From assembly GCF_001439735.1 (NCBI RefSeq), contig NZ_JYLN01000004.1:1-64000 (forward strand): a DNA stretch of 64,000 nucleotides, in the 5' to 3' direction. This document shows, piece by piece, positions 47,337 through 57,926 of the stretch. Positions within the stretch are counted from its first letter, which is position 1. Each line of letters begins with the position of its first letter. The notes under the pieces were generated by a model. That model was not told the origin of the DNA. It saw only the letters and a program-made list of their open reading frames with translations, and did no database searches. This DNA comes from Pseudomonas paralactis. GTDB taxonomy: Bacteria > Pseudomonadota > Gammaproteobacteria > Pseudomonadales > Pseudomonadaceae. Both the position numbers and the translations under genes were made by a program.

Positions 47337-47431
47337 GAGCGAGCTTGCTCGCGAAAAACGCCAACGATAACGCGGGCATCCTGATTAAACACGGCGCCTG
47401 TGTGTTTTTCGCGAGCGAGCTCGCTCCTACA
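47332..47431. repeat. REPIN (TAGGAGCGAGCTTGCTCGCG type), overlapping pgaD stop
   Basis: This is the third copy of the family. Its first bases TGTAGGAGC supply the last base of the final codon and the stop codon of pgaD. The right arm ends at 47431. Confidence 0.9.
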
Positions 47432-47752
47432 AAATGGCGCGAGTGCTCCCCACCTGGTTCAACGCATGCGTCGCAATTCCGATAAATGGGATCCAATTCA
47501 CAAAACCCCCGCGAACTTTTCCCCCTTCTCCGGTACTAACCTAACTCGACGAACATCTGATGGCTAAGTAATGGCAGTCGGAAAGTCATTCGTCGAATCG
47601 CCATCAAAACAGTTGCCGCTTGTCGGAATAATCACCGTAAGTGCCCGACTTAAACTCTTTTGATGAAAAATTATTATTAATAATCAACAGGTTAGGAAAC
47701 TAATCAGTCGAACGGCCCAACGTCGCCCCTTTCTAGGCGGGCTGGAAGTTCG
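47432..47752. other. Intergenic region upstream of two-partner secretion operon
   Basis: This 321-bp stretch has no convincing gene. It is AT-rich near 47660-47700 (AAATTATTATTAATAATC) and presumably carries the promoter of the TpsB/CdiA operon. No clear operator was recognised. Confidence 0.5.
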
Positions 47753-49513
47753 ATGTTAGTTTCGCGGCCCTTGATTTTCGATGGATCGAACATGTCTTCG
47801 TTATTGCCATGGACCCGGTTATTGCTCTGCACCTTCCTGCTCACCTGCATGGGCCTGAACAGTGCATCCGCCGCCCCCACGCCTGGCGATCAGGACTTGA
47901 TCCGCGACCGGCAGAACCGCCTGCTTGAAGAGCAACAGCGGCGCCTGCAGGAACTTCAGGACCTGCCCGGCAAAGCGGACAAGCCCCAAGCCCCGGCAAC
48001 CCCGGCCGACACCCGTTGCTTCCCGATCAAAACCATCGAACTCAAAGGCGCCGACAGTCTGCCGGCGCCCGACCGCGAGCGCCTGCTCAAGCCCTATATC
48101 GGCCAATGCCTGGGCGTGTCCCAGCTCAACGAGCTGCTCAAGGTCATCACCGACTACTACTTGGGCAAAGGCCGCGTCACCAGCCGTGCCTACCTGCCGC
48201 AGCAAGACCTCTCTACCGGCCACCTGCAAGTGCTGGTGGTGGAAGGCAAACTCGAAGCGTTGCGCAGCGCCGAAGGCAGCACGGTGACCGACCGCGAGCT
48301 GGCCATGGCGTTTCCCGGCAAAGTCGGTGAAGCACTGAACCTGCGCGAGATCGAGCAACTGGTGGACCAGCTCAACCGCCTGCCGTCCAAACAGGCGCAG
48401 ATGGAACTCACCCCCGGCAAGCAAATCGGCGGCAGCGACGTGGTGGTCAAGAACACCGCGCAAAAGCCCTGGCGCGCCAGCCTGTCGCGCAACAACGACG
48501 GGCAAAAAAGCACCGGCGAACAGCAATGGGGCGCTGGCCTTGAGTGGGACAGCCCGCTGGGCCTGGGTGACCAACTGATGCTGCGCGGCGGCCACGACGC
48601 CATCAGCGACCACCAGAAAACCTCGAAAAACACCATGCTCTACTACAACCTGCCCTGGGGCTGGTGGAACTTCAGCTACACCTACAGCGAAAGCGACTAC
48701 CGCACCTACGGCGTCACCGACGGCTTCAAATACAAGCAAGACGGCGACAACCAGAACCACCAACTGCGCGCCGAGCGGGTGATCCACCGCGATGACGTGA
48801 GCAAGACCTCGGTCAACGTCGGCCTGGCGCACCTGCGTACCAACAACTACATCCTCGACGTGCGCACCGCGCCCAGCAGCAACCGCCTCAGCGAACTGCA
48901 ACTGGGCATCAACCACGGGCGGCGCATCGGCAGCGCCTTCGTCAACCTGGACCTGGGCATGCAAAGCGGCATCGGCCTGCTCGACGCCCAGGCCCAGGAC
49001 GAGCGTGACCCAGCAGGCCGTCGCCAGCCGAACGCGCGCTACCGCAAATACACCGCCACCGTCAGCTACCTGCAACCGTTCAGCCTGTGGGGCGAGTCGT
49101 TCAGCTTCAGCAGTTTGGCCACCGGGCAACGTAGCGAAGACCCGCTGTTTTCGCCGCAGCGCATGAGCCTCGGCGGCTCGGCCTCGGTGCGCGGTTTCAA
49201 GGACCAGTTGCTGACCGGTGACAGCGGCGGCTACTGGCGCAACGAAGTGCGCTGGGCGCGCCCGGTGACCCTCGACTGGATGCGCCCGGCCTTCGCCGAG
49301 TACGGCGCCAGCGTTGGCTACGACCAGGGCGTGATCCGCAACGACCGCTACAACGGCAACGTGCATGGCCGGGTGTCCAGCAACTCCCTGGAGCTGTTCG
49401 CCCGTGGCAAACACCTCAGCACCAGCGTGACCTTTGCCCATTCCTTAGAAAGACCCGGTGTGGTGACCGAGCGCGAAGCGCCGATCTACTTGCGCATGGA
49501 TTTTTTCCTGTAA
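47753..49513 (+). CDS. TpsB/CdiB-family two-partner secretion transporter
   Basis: This outer-membrane Omp85-type channel secretes the large effector encoded next. The 586-residue product has a signal peptide, a polar helix region (DLIRDRQNRLLEEQQRRLQEL, about 45-70), POTRA domains (about 80-240, CFPIKTIELKGADSLP; GRVTSRAYLPQQDL) and a 16-strand barrel with the L6-loop motif region SLGGSASVRGF (about 475). GGAAG lies 6 bases before ATG 47753; ATG 47792 is an alternative. The effector gene begins 30 bp downstream. Confidence 0.92.
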   Translation: MLVSRPLIFDGSNMSSLLPWTRLLLCTFLLTCMGLNSASAAPTPGDQDLIRDRQNRLLEEQQRRLQELQDLPGKADKPQAPATPADTRCFPIKTIELKGADSLPAPDRERLLKPYIGQCLGVSQLNELLKVITDYYLGKGRVTSRAYLPQQDLSTGHLQVLVVEGKLEALRSAEGSTVTDRELAMAFPGKVGEALNLREIEQLVDQLNRLPSKQAQMELTPGKQIGGSDVVVKNTAQKPWRASLSRNNDGQKSTGEQQWGAGLEWDSPLGLGDQLMLRGGHDAISDHQKTSKNTMLYYNLPWGWWNFSYTYSESDYRTYGVTDGFKYKQDGDNQNHQLRAERVIHRDDVSKTSVNVGLAHLRTNNYILDVRTAPSSNRLSELQLGINHGRRIGSAFVNLDLGMQSGIGLLDAQAQDERDPAGRRQPNARYRKYTATVSYLQPFSLWGESFSFSSLATGQRSEDPLFSPQRMSLGGSASVRGFKDQLLTGDSGGYWRNEVRWARPVTLDWMRPAFAEYGASVGYDQGVIRNDRYNGNVHGRVSSNSLELFARGKHLSTSVTFAHSLERPGVVTEREAPIYLRMDFFL

Positions 49514-49543
49514 TTCAACGCCCCGCTGCATGAGAGCCTGACA

Positions 49544-52500
49544 ATGGATGTTCGCCAATTCGCCTTCCTGGCCCGCCAACCTTCTGCCGCCCTGAAGCGC
49601 CGGGACGCGTTCTTCGGCCTGCCCAAGCGCGGGCTGGCGTTGATCCTCGCCAACGCATTGTTCTGGCAGCCGCTGCTGGCCCAGGCCGAGGGCATTGTGG
49701 TCAGTGCGCCGGGCACCACCGTGGGCGCGGCAGGCAATGGCGTGCCGGTGGTAAACATTGCCACCCCCAATGGCGCGGGCTTGTCCCATAACCAGTTCAA
49801 GGACTACAACGTCGGCCCCAACGGTGTGATCCTCAACAACGGCAACACCGCCATGGTCAACACCCAACTGGGCGGGATCATTGTCGGCAACCCCAACCTC
49901 AAGGGCGGCGCGGCGAACGTCATCCTCAACGAAGTCAACGGCGGCAGCCCCAGCCAGTTGCGCGGCTATACCGAAGTGGCGGGGCAGTCGGCCAAGGTCA
50001 TCGTGGCCAACCCGTACGGCGTGACGTGCAGCGGTTGCGGCTTTATCAACACCCCCAACGTCACCCTCACCACCGGCAAACCGGTGCTCGACGCCAGCGG
50101 TCAATTGCAGCGCTATGAAGTGGATGGCGGCGCCGTGACCATCGACGGCCAGGGCTTGAACGCCAGCAACGTCGAACGCTTCGACATCATCACCCGCTCG
50201 GCCAAGATCAACGCACAAATCAACGCCCGCGAACTCAACGTGATCGCCGGGCGCAACGACGTCGATGCGCAAAGCCTGAAAACCACCGCCCGCGCCGATG
50301 ACGGCAGCGCCAAGCCCGAGCTGGCGATCGACTCGTCGGCCCTGGGCGGCATGTATGCCGGCGCGATCAAACTGGTGGGCACCGAGGCCGGTGTGGGCGT
50401 GAAGCTCGACGGCACCCTGGCCGCCAGTGGCGGCGATATTCAGCTCGACGCCAACGGGCGCCTGAGCATGGCGCAGGCGGCGGCCACCGGTAACGTCAAG
50501 GTCACCGCGCAAAACGTCGACCTCACCGATAAGGTCTACGCCAACGGCAACGTGCAGGTCACCAGCTCCCAGGCTTTGGTCAACCGCAAGAGCATCGCCG
50601 CCGGCCAGCGCATCGAGATCAACGCGGCCAGCGTGAACAACCCCGGCATCATCGAAGCCGGCGTCGCCGCCGATAACAGCCGCAACACCACGGGCGATCT
50701 AGTGGTGAACGCGCAAACCGTCACCACCAGCGGCAACCTGTTGGCCAGCCGCGCCCTGGCGATTACCGCCGCACAAGCGCTGACCAACCAGGGCGCGATC
50801 ATCCAGGCCAAGACCGTCGAGGTCAGCAGCGCCAAACTCACCAACCAGGGCGCCAGCGCTCGCCTGTTTGGCGAGCAGAGCCTGGCGATCAACTCGCCGG
50901 CCATCGTCAACCTCGGCGGCTTGATCCGCTTCGGCGAAGGCCAGGCCGCCACGCTCAACAGCGCCTCCCTGGACAACCGCCAGGGCCGTATCGAAATGGC
51001 CGGTGGCAGCCTGGTGCTCACCAGCGCCAACCTGAACAACAGCGGCGGCCAAGTCATCGCCAACGACCTGACCGTCAACGCCGGCAACCTGAACAACCAG
51101 AACGGCGTGCTGGTGGCCAAGACCGCGACCGTCACTGCCAGCAACCTCGACAACAGCCTCAAGGGCCTGATCCAGGCTGACGGCGGCGCGCTCAACCTCG
51201 CCGTAACCAACACCTTCAACAACAACCAGGGTTTCGCCCAGGCCAGCACCGATCTGAACGTCACTGCCGGCACCCTCAGCAGCAACGCAGGCGGCGTACT
51301 GAGCGCCGACACCGGCAAACTCACCCTCACCGCCGCGCAACAGCTCAACAACGCCCAGGGCCGTTTGCAGGCCGGGCAGGGCGATATCGAACTGCACGCC
51401 GCGAACCTGGATAACCAGAGCGGCACGATCGTCGGCAAGCAACTGCTGCTCGACGTGGCCGGCGGCGACATCGACAACCGCGCCGGGCGCGTGTTGGGTG
51501 ACCACCTCGACGTACGCGCCTCGGGCCTGGACAACCGCAACGCCGGCCTGCTGGCCGGTGGTGCCCAGGGCGTAAGCCTGCTGCTCAAAGGCCCGGGCCA
51601 GTTGCTCAACGCCCAGGGCCGCATCCAGAGCGAGGGCCTGCTGCAATTGCAAGGCGAGCGCTTGGACAACAGCGCTGGCATCCTGCTGGGCCAGACCGTC
51701 GACGTCACCGCGCAGACCTTCAACAACAGCAACAAAGGCGCGCTGGTCAGCAATGGCGGCGACGTGGTGCTCAAGGTCAGCGACCTGCTCACCAACGTCG
51801 GCGGCCAGATCGACGCGGGCGAACGCAGCGTGCTGGTCAAGCAGCTCACCACCCTTAACAACGACGGCGGCACCCTGCGCGGCAAGCGCCTGGACATCGC
51901 CGCCCAGCACCTGAACAACGACAACGGCCAACTGCTGGCCGGCGCCGAAGGCCTGAGCTACAGCGGCCAGGATGTGAGCAACCGCAAAGGCCTGATCCTC
52001 AGCGGCGGCGCGCTCACCGAACTGAACACCACCCGCCTGGACAACCAGGGCGGCACCGTGCAGGGCGACAGCCTGAGCGTCACCGCCAACAGCGTCGACA
52101 ACGCCAGCGGCGGCCTGATGGCAAGCCTGGTCGGCAACCTGCAACTGACCGTAGAAGCCCTGGCCAACCGTGGCGGCAAGCTGTTCGGCAAAGAACAGGT
52201 GACCGTCAGCGGCGCCACCCTCGACAACAGCGCGGGCGGCCAGATCAGCGGCAACCAGCTCAACCTGACCTCACGCGACACGCTCACCAACCAGGGCGGC
52301 CTGATCGAAGCCAACCAGGGCCTGGCCCTCACCGGCGGCAACCTGGACAACAGCGCCAGCGGGCAACTGCGGGCCCTGGGCGGCGCCAGCAGCAAACTCA
52401 ACCTCAGCGGCGCGCTGAACAACCAGAACGGCACCCTCGAATTCGGTAGCCAGGCCTTCAGCCTTGACGCCGCCAGCGTCAACAACCAGAGCGGCATGCT

Positions 52501-55500
52501 GCAACACGCCGGCACGGGCCTGTTCCACCTCAACACCGCCAGCCTCGCAGGCAGCCAGGGCAATATCCAGGGCATGGGCAGCGCCGACTGGGCATTCGGT
52601 AAAGTCGACGGCCTGGGCCGCGTGCAACTCAACGACGTGCTCACCTACAAGAGCGACCAAGGGCTGGCCCTCAAGGCCGGCGACCGCATGGCCAGCGCCA
52701 AGGGCTTGATCCTCAACGTGGCCAGCCTGGACAACGGCGGCGAACTGCTCAGCGACGGCGACATCAGCATCACCACCGGCGATATGAGCAATAGCGGCCG
52801 CGTCTCGGCCCTGCAAACACTCACCGTCGCCGCCAACAACCTCAGCCAGAACGGCGGCCGCCTGGCAGCCACCAATGCGCGCCTGACCCTGGGCGGCACC
52901 CTGGACAACCTTGGGTTCCTCACCGCCCGCCAGCAACTGGACATCGCCGCCGCGCAAATCAACAACCGTGGCACCCTCGGTGCCCAGGGCGCAGTGAACC
53001 TCACCGCAGTCAACGGCATCACCAATGCCGCCGACACGCTGCTGTTCAGCGGCGGCGACATGACCTTGCGCAGCAATGGCTTCAGCAACAGCTATGGCGA
53101 TGTCTACAGCAAAGGCAACCTGAGCTTCGCCGCTCGCGATGGCGGGCGTGCCGTGCTGTTCAGCAACCGCTCCGGTACCGTTGAAAGCGAAGGCTCGATC
53201 GGCATCAATGCGGGCTTTATCGAAAACGCCAAAGATGAATTCGAACTCGGGCAAACGCTGACCACCGGCAGTTTGAGTTGGATCTGTGGCCAGCACTGCG
53301 GCGAGAGCGACAACTGGGAACGTGGCGAGATCACCATCTACGAGACGTACCTTGAGGCGGCGACCAAGGACTCGGTAGCGGCGCGCCTGGTGGCGGGCAA
53401 AAACATGCTGCTGCAAGGCGACACGGTGCAGAACCGCTACAGCCTGATGGCCGCCAATGGCGACCTGAGCATCACCGCCGGTGACCTGCTCAACCAGGGC
53501 GCCGCCACGCGCACGGGCCAGCGCAAGCTTGTCATCGGCACGCCAGGTCACGTCTCCGACGATTTGTTTGAACGCATGCAATACGTCGACGTGCCCGCGT
53601 TCAATGCGGCCACGGCGGCTGGGAATTTCGACAAGGCGCGCTTCGAAGAACTCAAAAGCCGCTCACCCAATAGCCTGCCGTTCGCCTACGCAAGTGACGT
53701 CACCACCTGGACCAACAACAGCGGCCCCGGCTACGACGCCACCCTGCAAGCGGGCGGCACGGTCAACCTCAACGTCGCCCGCACCCTGCAAAACGGTACG
53801 CTGCACAACAACACCCTGGCGCAGTTGACCGGCACCCTCGGCGACGACCAGACCGGCATCCCCGTCGGCGGCATCAATATCAACCTGAGCAAACACGTCA
53901 ACGACCCGAGCGCCCAGGCGCCGGGCAGCGTATTGCCCGTCGTGGGCGTGGCCCCCGGTGGCGGCTTCGTACCGGTGGACTACACCGGCACCGCCTTCGC
54001 CCCGGTCGACCCCACCACCTCGCCCACCTTCCAACTGCCCAAGGGCGAGTACGGCCTGTTCGTCAAAAACGCCGACCCTACCAGCCACTACCTGATCGAG
54101 ACCAACCCCGAGTTCACCTCGGTGTCGGGCTTCTTCAGCTCCGACTACATGCTCGGCAAACTCGGCTTCACCGCCGACAACGCCTGGCGCCGCCTCGGTG
54201 ACGGCCAGTACGAAACCCGCCTGATCCGCGACGCCGTCCTCGCGCAAACCGGCCAACGCTTCCTCGCCGGCGGCCTGTACAGCGACGCCGACCAGTTCCG
54301 CTACCTGATGGACAACGGCCTCGCCAGCAAAGACGCCCTGCGCCTGAGCCTGGGCGTGGCCCTCACCGACCAGCAAGTCGGCGCACTGACCCACGACATC
54401 GTGTGGATGGAAAACCGCGTCATCGACGGCCAGACCGTCCTCGTACCGGTGCTGTACCTGGCCCAGGCCGACTCGCGCAACGTGCGCGGCAACAGCCTCA
54501 TCCAGGGCCGCGACCTCAACCTGGTCACCGGCGGCGACCTGATCAACGTCGGCACCTTGCGCGCCAGCAACAACCTCTCCGCCATCAGCAGCGGCAGCAT
54601 CTACACCGGCGGCCTGGTCGAAGCCGGCAACAACCTCAACCTGCTCGCCCAGGACAGCATCCGCAACGCCATGGCCGGCGAAATCCGCGGCAAACAAGTC
54701 AGCCTCACGGCCCTCAAAGGCGACATCACCAACGAGACCACCGCCATCCAGGTGCGTGACGGCGCCGGCATGCGCACCCTCACCGACACCAGCGCCGGCA
54801 CCATCGTCGCCCGCGAAAACCTCGCCATCGACGCCGGCCGCGACCTCACCAACCGCGGCGCCCTCACCGCTGGCAACGACGCCAACTTAACCGCCGGCCG
54901 CGACCTCAACCTCATCGCCGCCAGCGACACTAGCGTCAAACACGAGACCCGCGACGGCGGCGAGAAATCCAGCATCACCACCGACGTCAAAAACCTCGTC
55001 GCCAGCGTCACGGCGGGCGGCAACCTCAACATGCAGGCCGGGCAAGACGTCAACATCATCGGCAGCAATGCCACCGCCGGCAAAGACCTCAACATCGCCG
55101 CCGGCCGCGACTTCAACGTCGCCTCGGTCAGCGACATGCACAACGTCGAGGGCAAGGAAAAGGACGGCAAAAAACGCATCGAGACTTCGGACGACCAAAC
55201 CACTCAAGTGGCGAGCGTACTGACGGCGGGTGGGGATTTTGTCAGCCAGGCCGGGCGTGATACCACGATTGTGGCGAGCAGGATCAGTGCGGGGAATGAG
55301 GCTTATCTGTATAGCGGGGATAAGTTGAACCTGCTGGCGGCGCAGAACAGCACTTACAGCCTTTACGACATGAAGGAGAAGGGTGGCTGGGGCGCGAAGA
55401 AGACCAAGCGTGATGAAGTGACACGCGTTACGAATGTGGGGACAGAGATCAAGACTGGTGGTGATCTGTCACTGGTCAGTGGCGGTGATCAGTTGTATCA

Positions 55501-57925
55501 GCGGGCCAAGCTTGAGAGTGGTAAGGACCTGGCGATCACCAGTGGCGGTGCGGTGACGTTCGAGGCAGTCAAAGACCTGCACCAGGAGAGTCACGAGAAA
55601 AGCAAGGGTGACCTGGCTTGGACCAGCGCCAAGGGCAAGGGTAATACCGACGAGACGTTGCGTCAGAGTGAGTTGGTGGCGCAGGGCGAGCTGGCAATCA
55701 AGGCCGTGGACGGCTTGAAGATTGATGTAAGGCAGGTTAACCAGAATACGGTAAGCCAGACCATCGACGCGATGGTCCAGGCGGACCCAAGCCTCGCCTG
55801 GATCAAGCAAATGGAGCAGCGTGGCGATGTTGACTGGCGCGAGGTCAAAGAGCTGCACGACAGCTTCAAATACAGTAATTCCGGCCTGGGCGCTGGCGCG
55901 CAAATTGTCATAGCGATCATTGTTACCTACTTCACGATGGGGGCAGCAAGCGGCGCAATCGCCGCCGCTGGGGCGGGCACGTCGATGGCTGGTGCGACGG
56001 CTGCTGCCACTACCGTATCTGCCGCAGGCTGGGCCAATGCTGCGGGCAGCGTTGTGCTTGCCGGTATGGCGAGTAATGGCGCTATCAGCACGATCAATAA
56101 TCGTGGCAATTTAGGCGCAGTGGTCAAGGACGTAACCTCCAGCGATGCGATGCGGGGCTATGTTGTCTCGGGTGTTACTGCGGGGCTGACCGCAGGGTTC
56201 TACGACGACTGGACCAGCACGCAGACAGGCACTACTACTGCGCTGCCTAACTCGGGAGCAGTGACATCCGCGAGCCCATTGAGTACCTGGCAAGGTGTTG
56301 GTCAATTTACTGCGAATCAGGTTCTGCAAAACGGCACATCGGCCATCCTGACTAAAGCGCTGGGAGGAGAAGCCAGCCTCGGGGATGCATTGCAAAGCAG
56401 CCTTGCCAATGCATTTGCTGCCTATGGCTTCAACATGATTGGTGATGTCTCCAAGAATCGGTTCGCCGACGGCGGTATCACCAAGATTGGGCTGCATGCG
56501 TTGATGGGCGGGCTGGCAGCTGAAGCCGCTGGCGGCGATTTCCGTACTGGTGCGTTGGCAGCAGGTGTGAACGAAGCCCTGGTAGACAGCCTCGACAAAC
56601 AGTACGCCAGCATGCCGGAAGATAAGAGAAAGAGCTTGCTGGTGATGAGCTCGCAGTTGATTGGTGTGCTTGCGGCGTCGGTGGACAGTGATGCTGACGG
56701 TGACAGTTTGCAAACTGGAGCATGGGTGGCGGGCAGTTCGACACAGTACAACTACCTCAACCATGAAGAAAACCAAGAGCGCTGGGCTGCCAAGAAGAAA
56801 TGCCAGGGAGGAGATAGTGCTGCGTGTGGGCGTGCTGACGCTCTGGATGCTCTAGATAAAAGTCGAGATTTGGCGCTAACCACCGCCTGCAGTGCGAATG
56901 GTGCAGGTGCTACCTGTCGTTCTTTACGGCGAGAAGCTTCGGAGGCTGCTCGAAGCCTTGTGGTTGCGAGATTTGGCCCTGAGGCTAAAGAGCAGGCTAA
57001 GCAAGTTGAGCAGAATAAAGAGCTTGCGGCGTATTCCATTGAGGCGGAGCTTCGAAGCATTAAGCAAGTAGATAGCCCGATTGCGCTTGCTCAGACAAAG
57101 CGCCTGGCTGAGCAGCTCGCTGAATTTGGTTCAGACTTCATTCCGGTTTACGGCGATGCAAAGGGCTTCTATGAGGCTGAGGATCCGTTTGACTATGCCA
57201 TGGCGAGTATTGGACTCATCCCGGGGGCCGGTGATGCCGCCCAGAAAGTCTTAGGGAAGGCTAAAAAGCTTTATCTGGAAGGCAAAGTTGCGGAGTCTGC
57301 AGATTTGGTTGAGGGACTTTCGAAAGAGCTGTCAGCGGGTAATTCAAAAGGATTGGGAGAGATACCATCAAGCAAGCCCTTAGCCTTACCATCACCTGAG
57401 TTCAACGTGCCAGCAGACTATCGTTTGAGTCGGAATGCAGATGGTACAGCCACGGTCACTGGGCCTAGAGGCGGGGTGTATAACTCAACCGGGCGTTATA
57501 CTGCAGAAGGGAAGCCTGTGTATCGAGATAACAGCGGCGGTTATGTTACATTGGATGGAGGCCGTGCCAGTGTTTCTGCGCCAGTAAATTATGAGTCGAT
57601 ACCCATACATCATATTTGTACTAATAAATGTACCTCTGGGGCGAATGGACAGATAGCGTGGACAAAGGAGTATCAGCAGTTCTTTGACGGCGCTGATCTT
57701 AATATTAACCGTGCTACGGAAAATTTGGTTGCGGTGCCAGGGCATAGAGGCCCTCATCCGATTGAGTACCACCAGTATGTATTTGGTAGCTTGGAACAGG
57801 CTACTCGGGGATTAGCTCCAGGGACCCCTGCCTATAAGTCAGCTGTGACAAAGACATTAGAAGGGATTAAGTCAGAAGCAGTAATCGTGGGTAGTGAAGT
57901 TAATAAATGGCTTACGAGGGACTGA
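49544..57925 (+). CDS. CdiA-like contact-dependent effector with AHH nuclease C-terminus
   Basis: This 2793-residue exoprotein is exported by the TpsB partner. In order: an extended signal region (residues 1 to about 49), a TPS secretion domain with NPNL (about 117) and NPYG (about 155), filamentous-haemagglutinin repeats (about 370-1250 and again later), a DUF637-like stretch before the toxin (about 2060-2410), a short IPVYGDAKGFYEAEDPFDYA pretoxin-like segment, and a C-terminal AHH-type HNH nuclease. The nuclease shows H2689-H2690 in HHICTNK, H2734 and H2738 in GHRGPHP, and H2743 in EYH. It would cut DNA or RNA in contacted rivals. No VENN motif was found. From about 56,800 the DNA is AT-richer, marking a swapped-in toxin module. 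The immunity gene follows after 1 bp. Confidence 0.9.
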   Translation: MDVRQFAFLARQPSAALKRRDAFFGLPKRGLALILANALFWQPLLAQAEGIVVSAPGTTVGAAGNGVPVVNIATPNGAGLSHNQFKDYNVGPNGVILNNGNTAMVNTQLGGIIVGNPNLKGGAANVILNEVNGGSPSQLRGYTEVAGQSAKVIVANPYGVTCSGCGFINTPNVTLTTGKPVLDASGQLQRYEVDGGAVTIDGQGLNASNVERFDIITRSAKINAQINARELNVIAGRNDVDAQSLKTTARADDGSAKPELAIDSSALGGMYAGAIKLVGTEAGVGVKLDGTLAASGGDIQLDANGRLSMAQAAATGNVKVTAQNVDLTDKVYANGNVQVTSSQALVNRKSIAAGQRIEINAASVNNPGIIEAGVAADNSRNTTGDLVVNAQTVTTSGNLLASRALAITAAQALTNQGAIIQAKTVEVSSAKLTNQGASARLFGEQSLAINSPAIVNLGGLIRFGEGQAATLNSASLDNRQGRIEMAGGSLVLTSANLNNSGGQVIANDLTVNAGNLNNQNGVLVAKTATVTASNLDNSLKGLIQADGGALNLAVTNTFNNNQGFAQASTDLNVTAGTLSSNAGGVLSADTGKLTLTAAQQLNNAQGRLQAGQGDIELHAANLDNQSGTIVGKQLLLDVAGGDIDNRAGRVLGDHLDVRASGLDNRNAGLLAGGAQGVSLLLKGPGQLLNAQGRIQSEGLLQLQGERLDNSAGILLGQTVDVTAQTFNNSNKGALVSNGGDVVLKVSDLLTNVGGQIDAGERSVLVKQLTTLNNDGGTLRGKRLDIAAQHLNNDNGQLLAGAEGLSYSGQDVSNRKGLILSGGALTELNTTRLDNQGGTVQGDSLSVTANSVDNASGGLMASLVGNLQLTVEALANRGGKLFGKEQVTVSGATLDNSAGGQISGNQLNLTSRDTLTNQGGLIEANQGLALTGGNLDNSASGQLRALGGASSKLNLSGALNNQNGTLEFGSQAFSLDAASVNNQSGMLQHAGTGLFHLNTASLAGSQGNIQGMGSADWAFGKVDGLGRVQLNDVLTYKSDQGLALKAGDRMASAKGLILNVASLDNGGELLSDGDISITTGDMSNSGRVSALQTLTVAANNLSQNGGRLAATNARLTLGGTLDNLGFLTARQQLDIAAAQINNRGTLGAQGAVNLTAVNGITNAADTLLFSGGDMTLRSNGFSNSYGDVYSKGNLSFAARDGGRAVLFSNRSGTVESEGSIGINAGFIENAKDEFELGQTLTTGSLSWICGQHCGESDNWERGEITIYETYLEAATKDSVAARLVAGKNMLLQGDTVQNRYSLMAANGDLSITAGDLLNQGAATRTGQRKLVIGTPGHVSDDLFERMQYVDVPAFNAATAAGNFDKARFEELKSRSPNSLPFAYASDVTTWTNNSGPGYDATLQAGGTVNLNVARTLQNGTLHNNTLAQLTGTLGDDQTGIPVGGININLSKHVNDPSAQAPGSVLPVVGVAPGGGFVPVDYTGTAFAPVDPTTSPTFQLPKGEYGLFVKNADPTSHYLIETNPEFTSVSGFFSSDYMLGKLGFTADNAWRRLGDGQYETRLIRDAVLAQTGQRFLAGGLYSDADQFRYLMDNGLASKDALRLSLGVALTDQQVGALTHDIVWMENRVIDGQTVLVPVLYLAQADSRNVRGNSLIQGRDLNLVTGGDLINVGTLRASNNLSAISSGSIYTGGLVEAGNNLNLLAQDSIRNAMAGEIRGKQVSLTALKGDITNETTAIQVRDGAGMRTLTDTSAGTIVARENLAIDAGRDLTNRGALTAGNDANLTAGRDLNLIAASDTSVKHETRDGGEKSSITTDVKNLVASVTAGGNLNMQAGQDVNIIGSNATAGKDLNIAAGRDFNVASVSDMHNVEGKEKDGKKRIETSDDQTTQVASVLTAGGDFVSQAGRDTTIVASRISAGNEAYLYSGDKLNLLAAQNSTYSLYDMKEKGGWGAKKTKRDEVTRVTNVGTEIKTGGDLSLVSGGDQLYQRAKLESGKDLAITSGGAVTFEAVKDLHQESHEKSKGDLAWTSAKGKGNTDETLRQSELVAQGELAIKAVDGLKIDVRQVNQNTVSQTIDAMVQADPSLAWIKQMEQRGDVDWREVKELHDSFKYSNSGLGAGAQIVIAIIVTYFTMGAASGAIAAAGAGTSMAGATAAATTVSAAGWANAAGSVVLAGMASNGAISTINNRGNLGAVVKDVTSSDAMRGYVVSGVTAGLTAGFYDDWTSTQTGTTTALPNSGAVTSASPLSTWQGVGQFTANQVLQNGTSAILTKALGGEASLGDALQSSLANAFAAYGFNMIGDVSKNRFADGGITKIGLHALMGGLAAEAAGGDFRTGALAAGVNEALVDSLDKQYASMPEDKRKSLLVMSSQLIGVLAASVDSDADGDSLQTGAWVAGSSTQYNYLNHEENQERWAAKKKCQGGDSAACGRADALDALDKSRDLALTTACSANGAGATCRSLRREASEAARSLVVARFGPEAKEQAKQVEQNKELAAYSIEAELRSIKQVDSPIALAQTKRLAEQLAEFGSDFIPVYGDAKGFYEAEDPFDYAMASIGLIPGAGDAAQKVLGKAKKLYLEGKVAESADLVEGLSKELSAGNSKGLGEIPSSKPLALPSPEFNVPADYRLSRNADGTATVTGPRGGVYNSTGRYTAEGKPVYRDNSGGYVTLDGGRASVSAPVNYESIPIHHICTNKCTSGANGQIAWTKEYQQFFDGADLNINRATENLVAVPGHRGPHPIEYHQYVFGSLEQATRGLAPGTPAYKSAVTKTLEGIKSEAVIVGSEVNKWLTRD

Positions 57926-57926
57926 A

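Noticed and set aside
47819..49441. A 540-codon minus-strand frame over the TpsB gene
   Set aside because: It is an antisense shadow with no family signature and no start signal.
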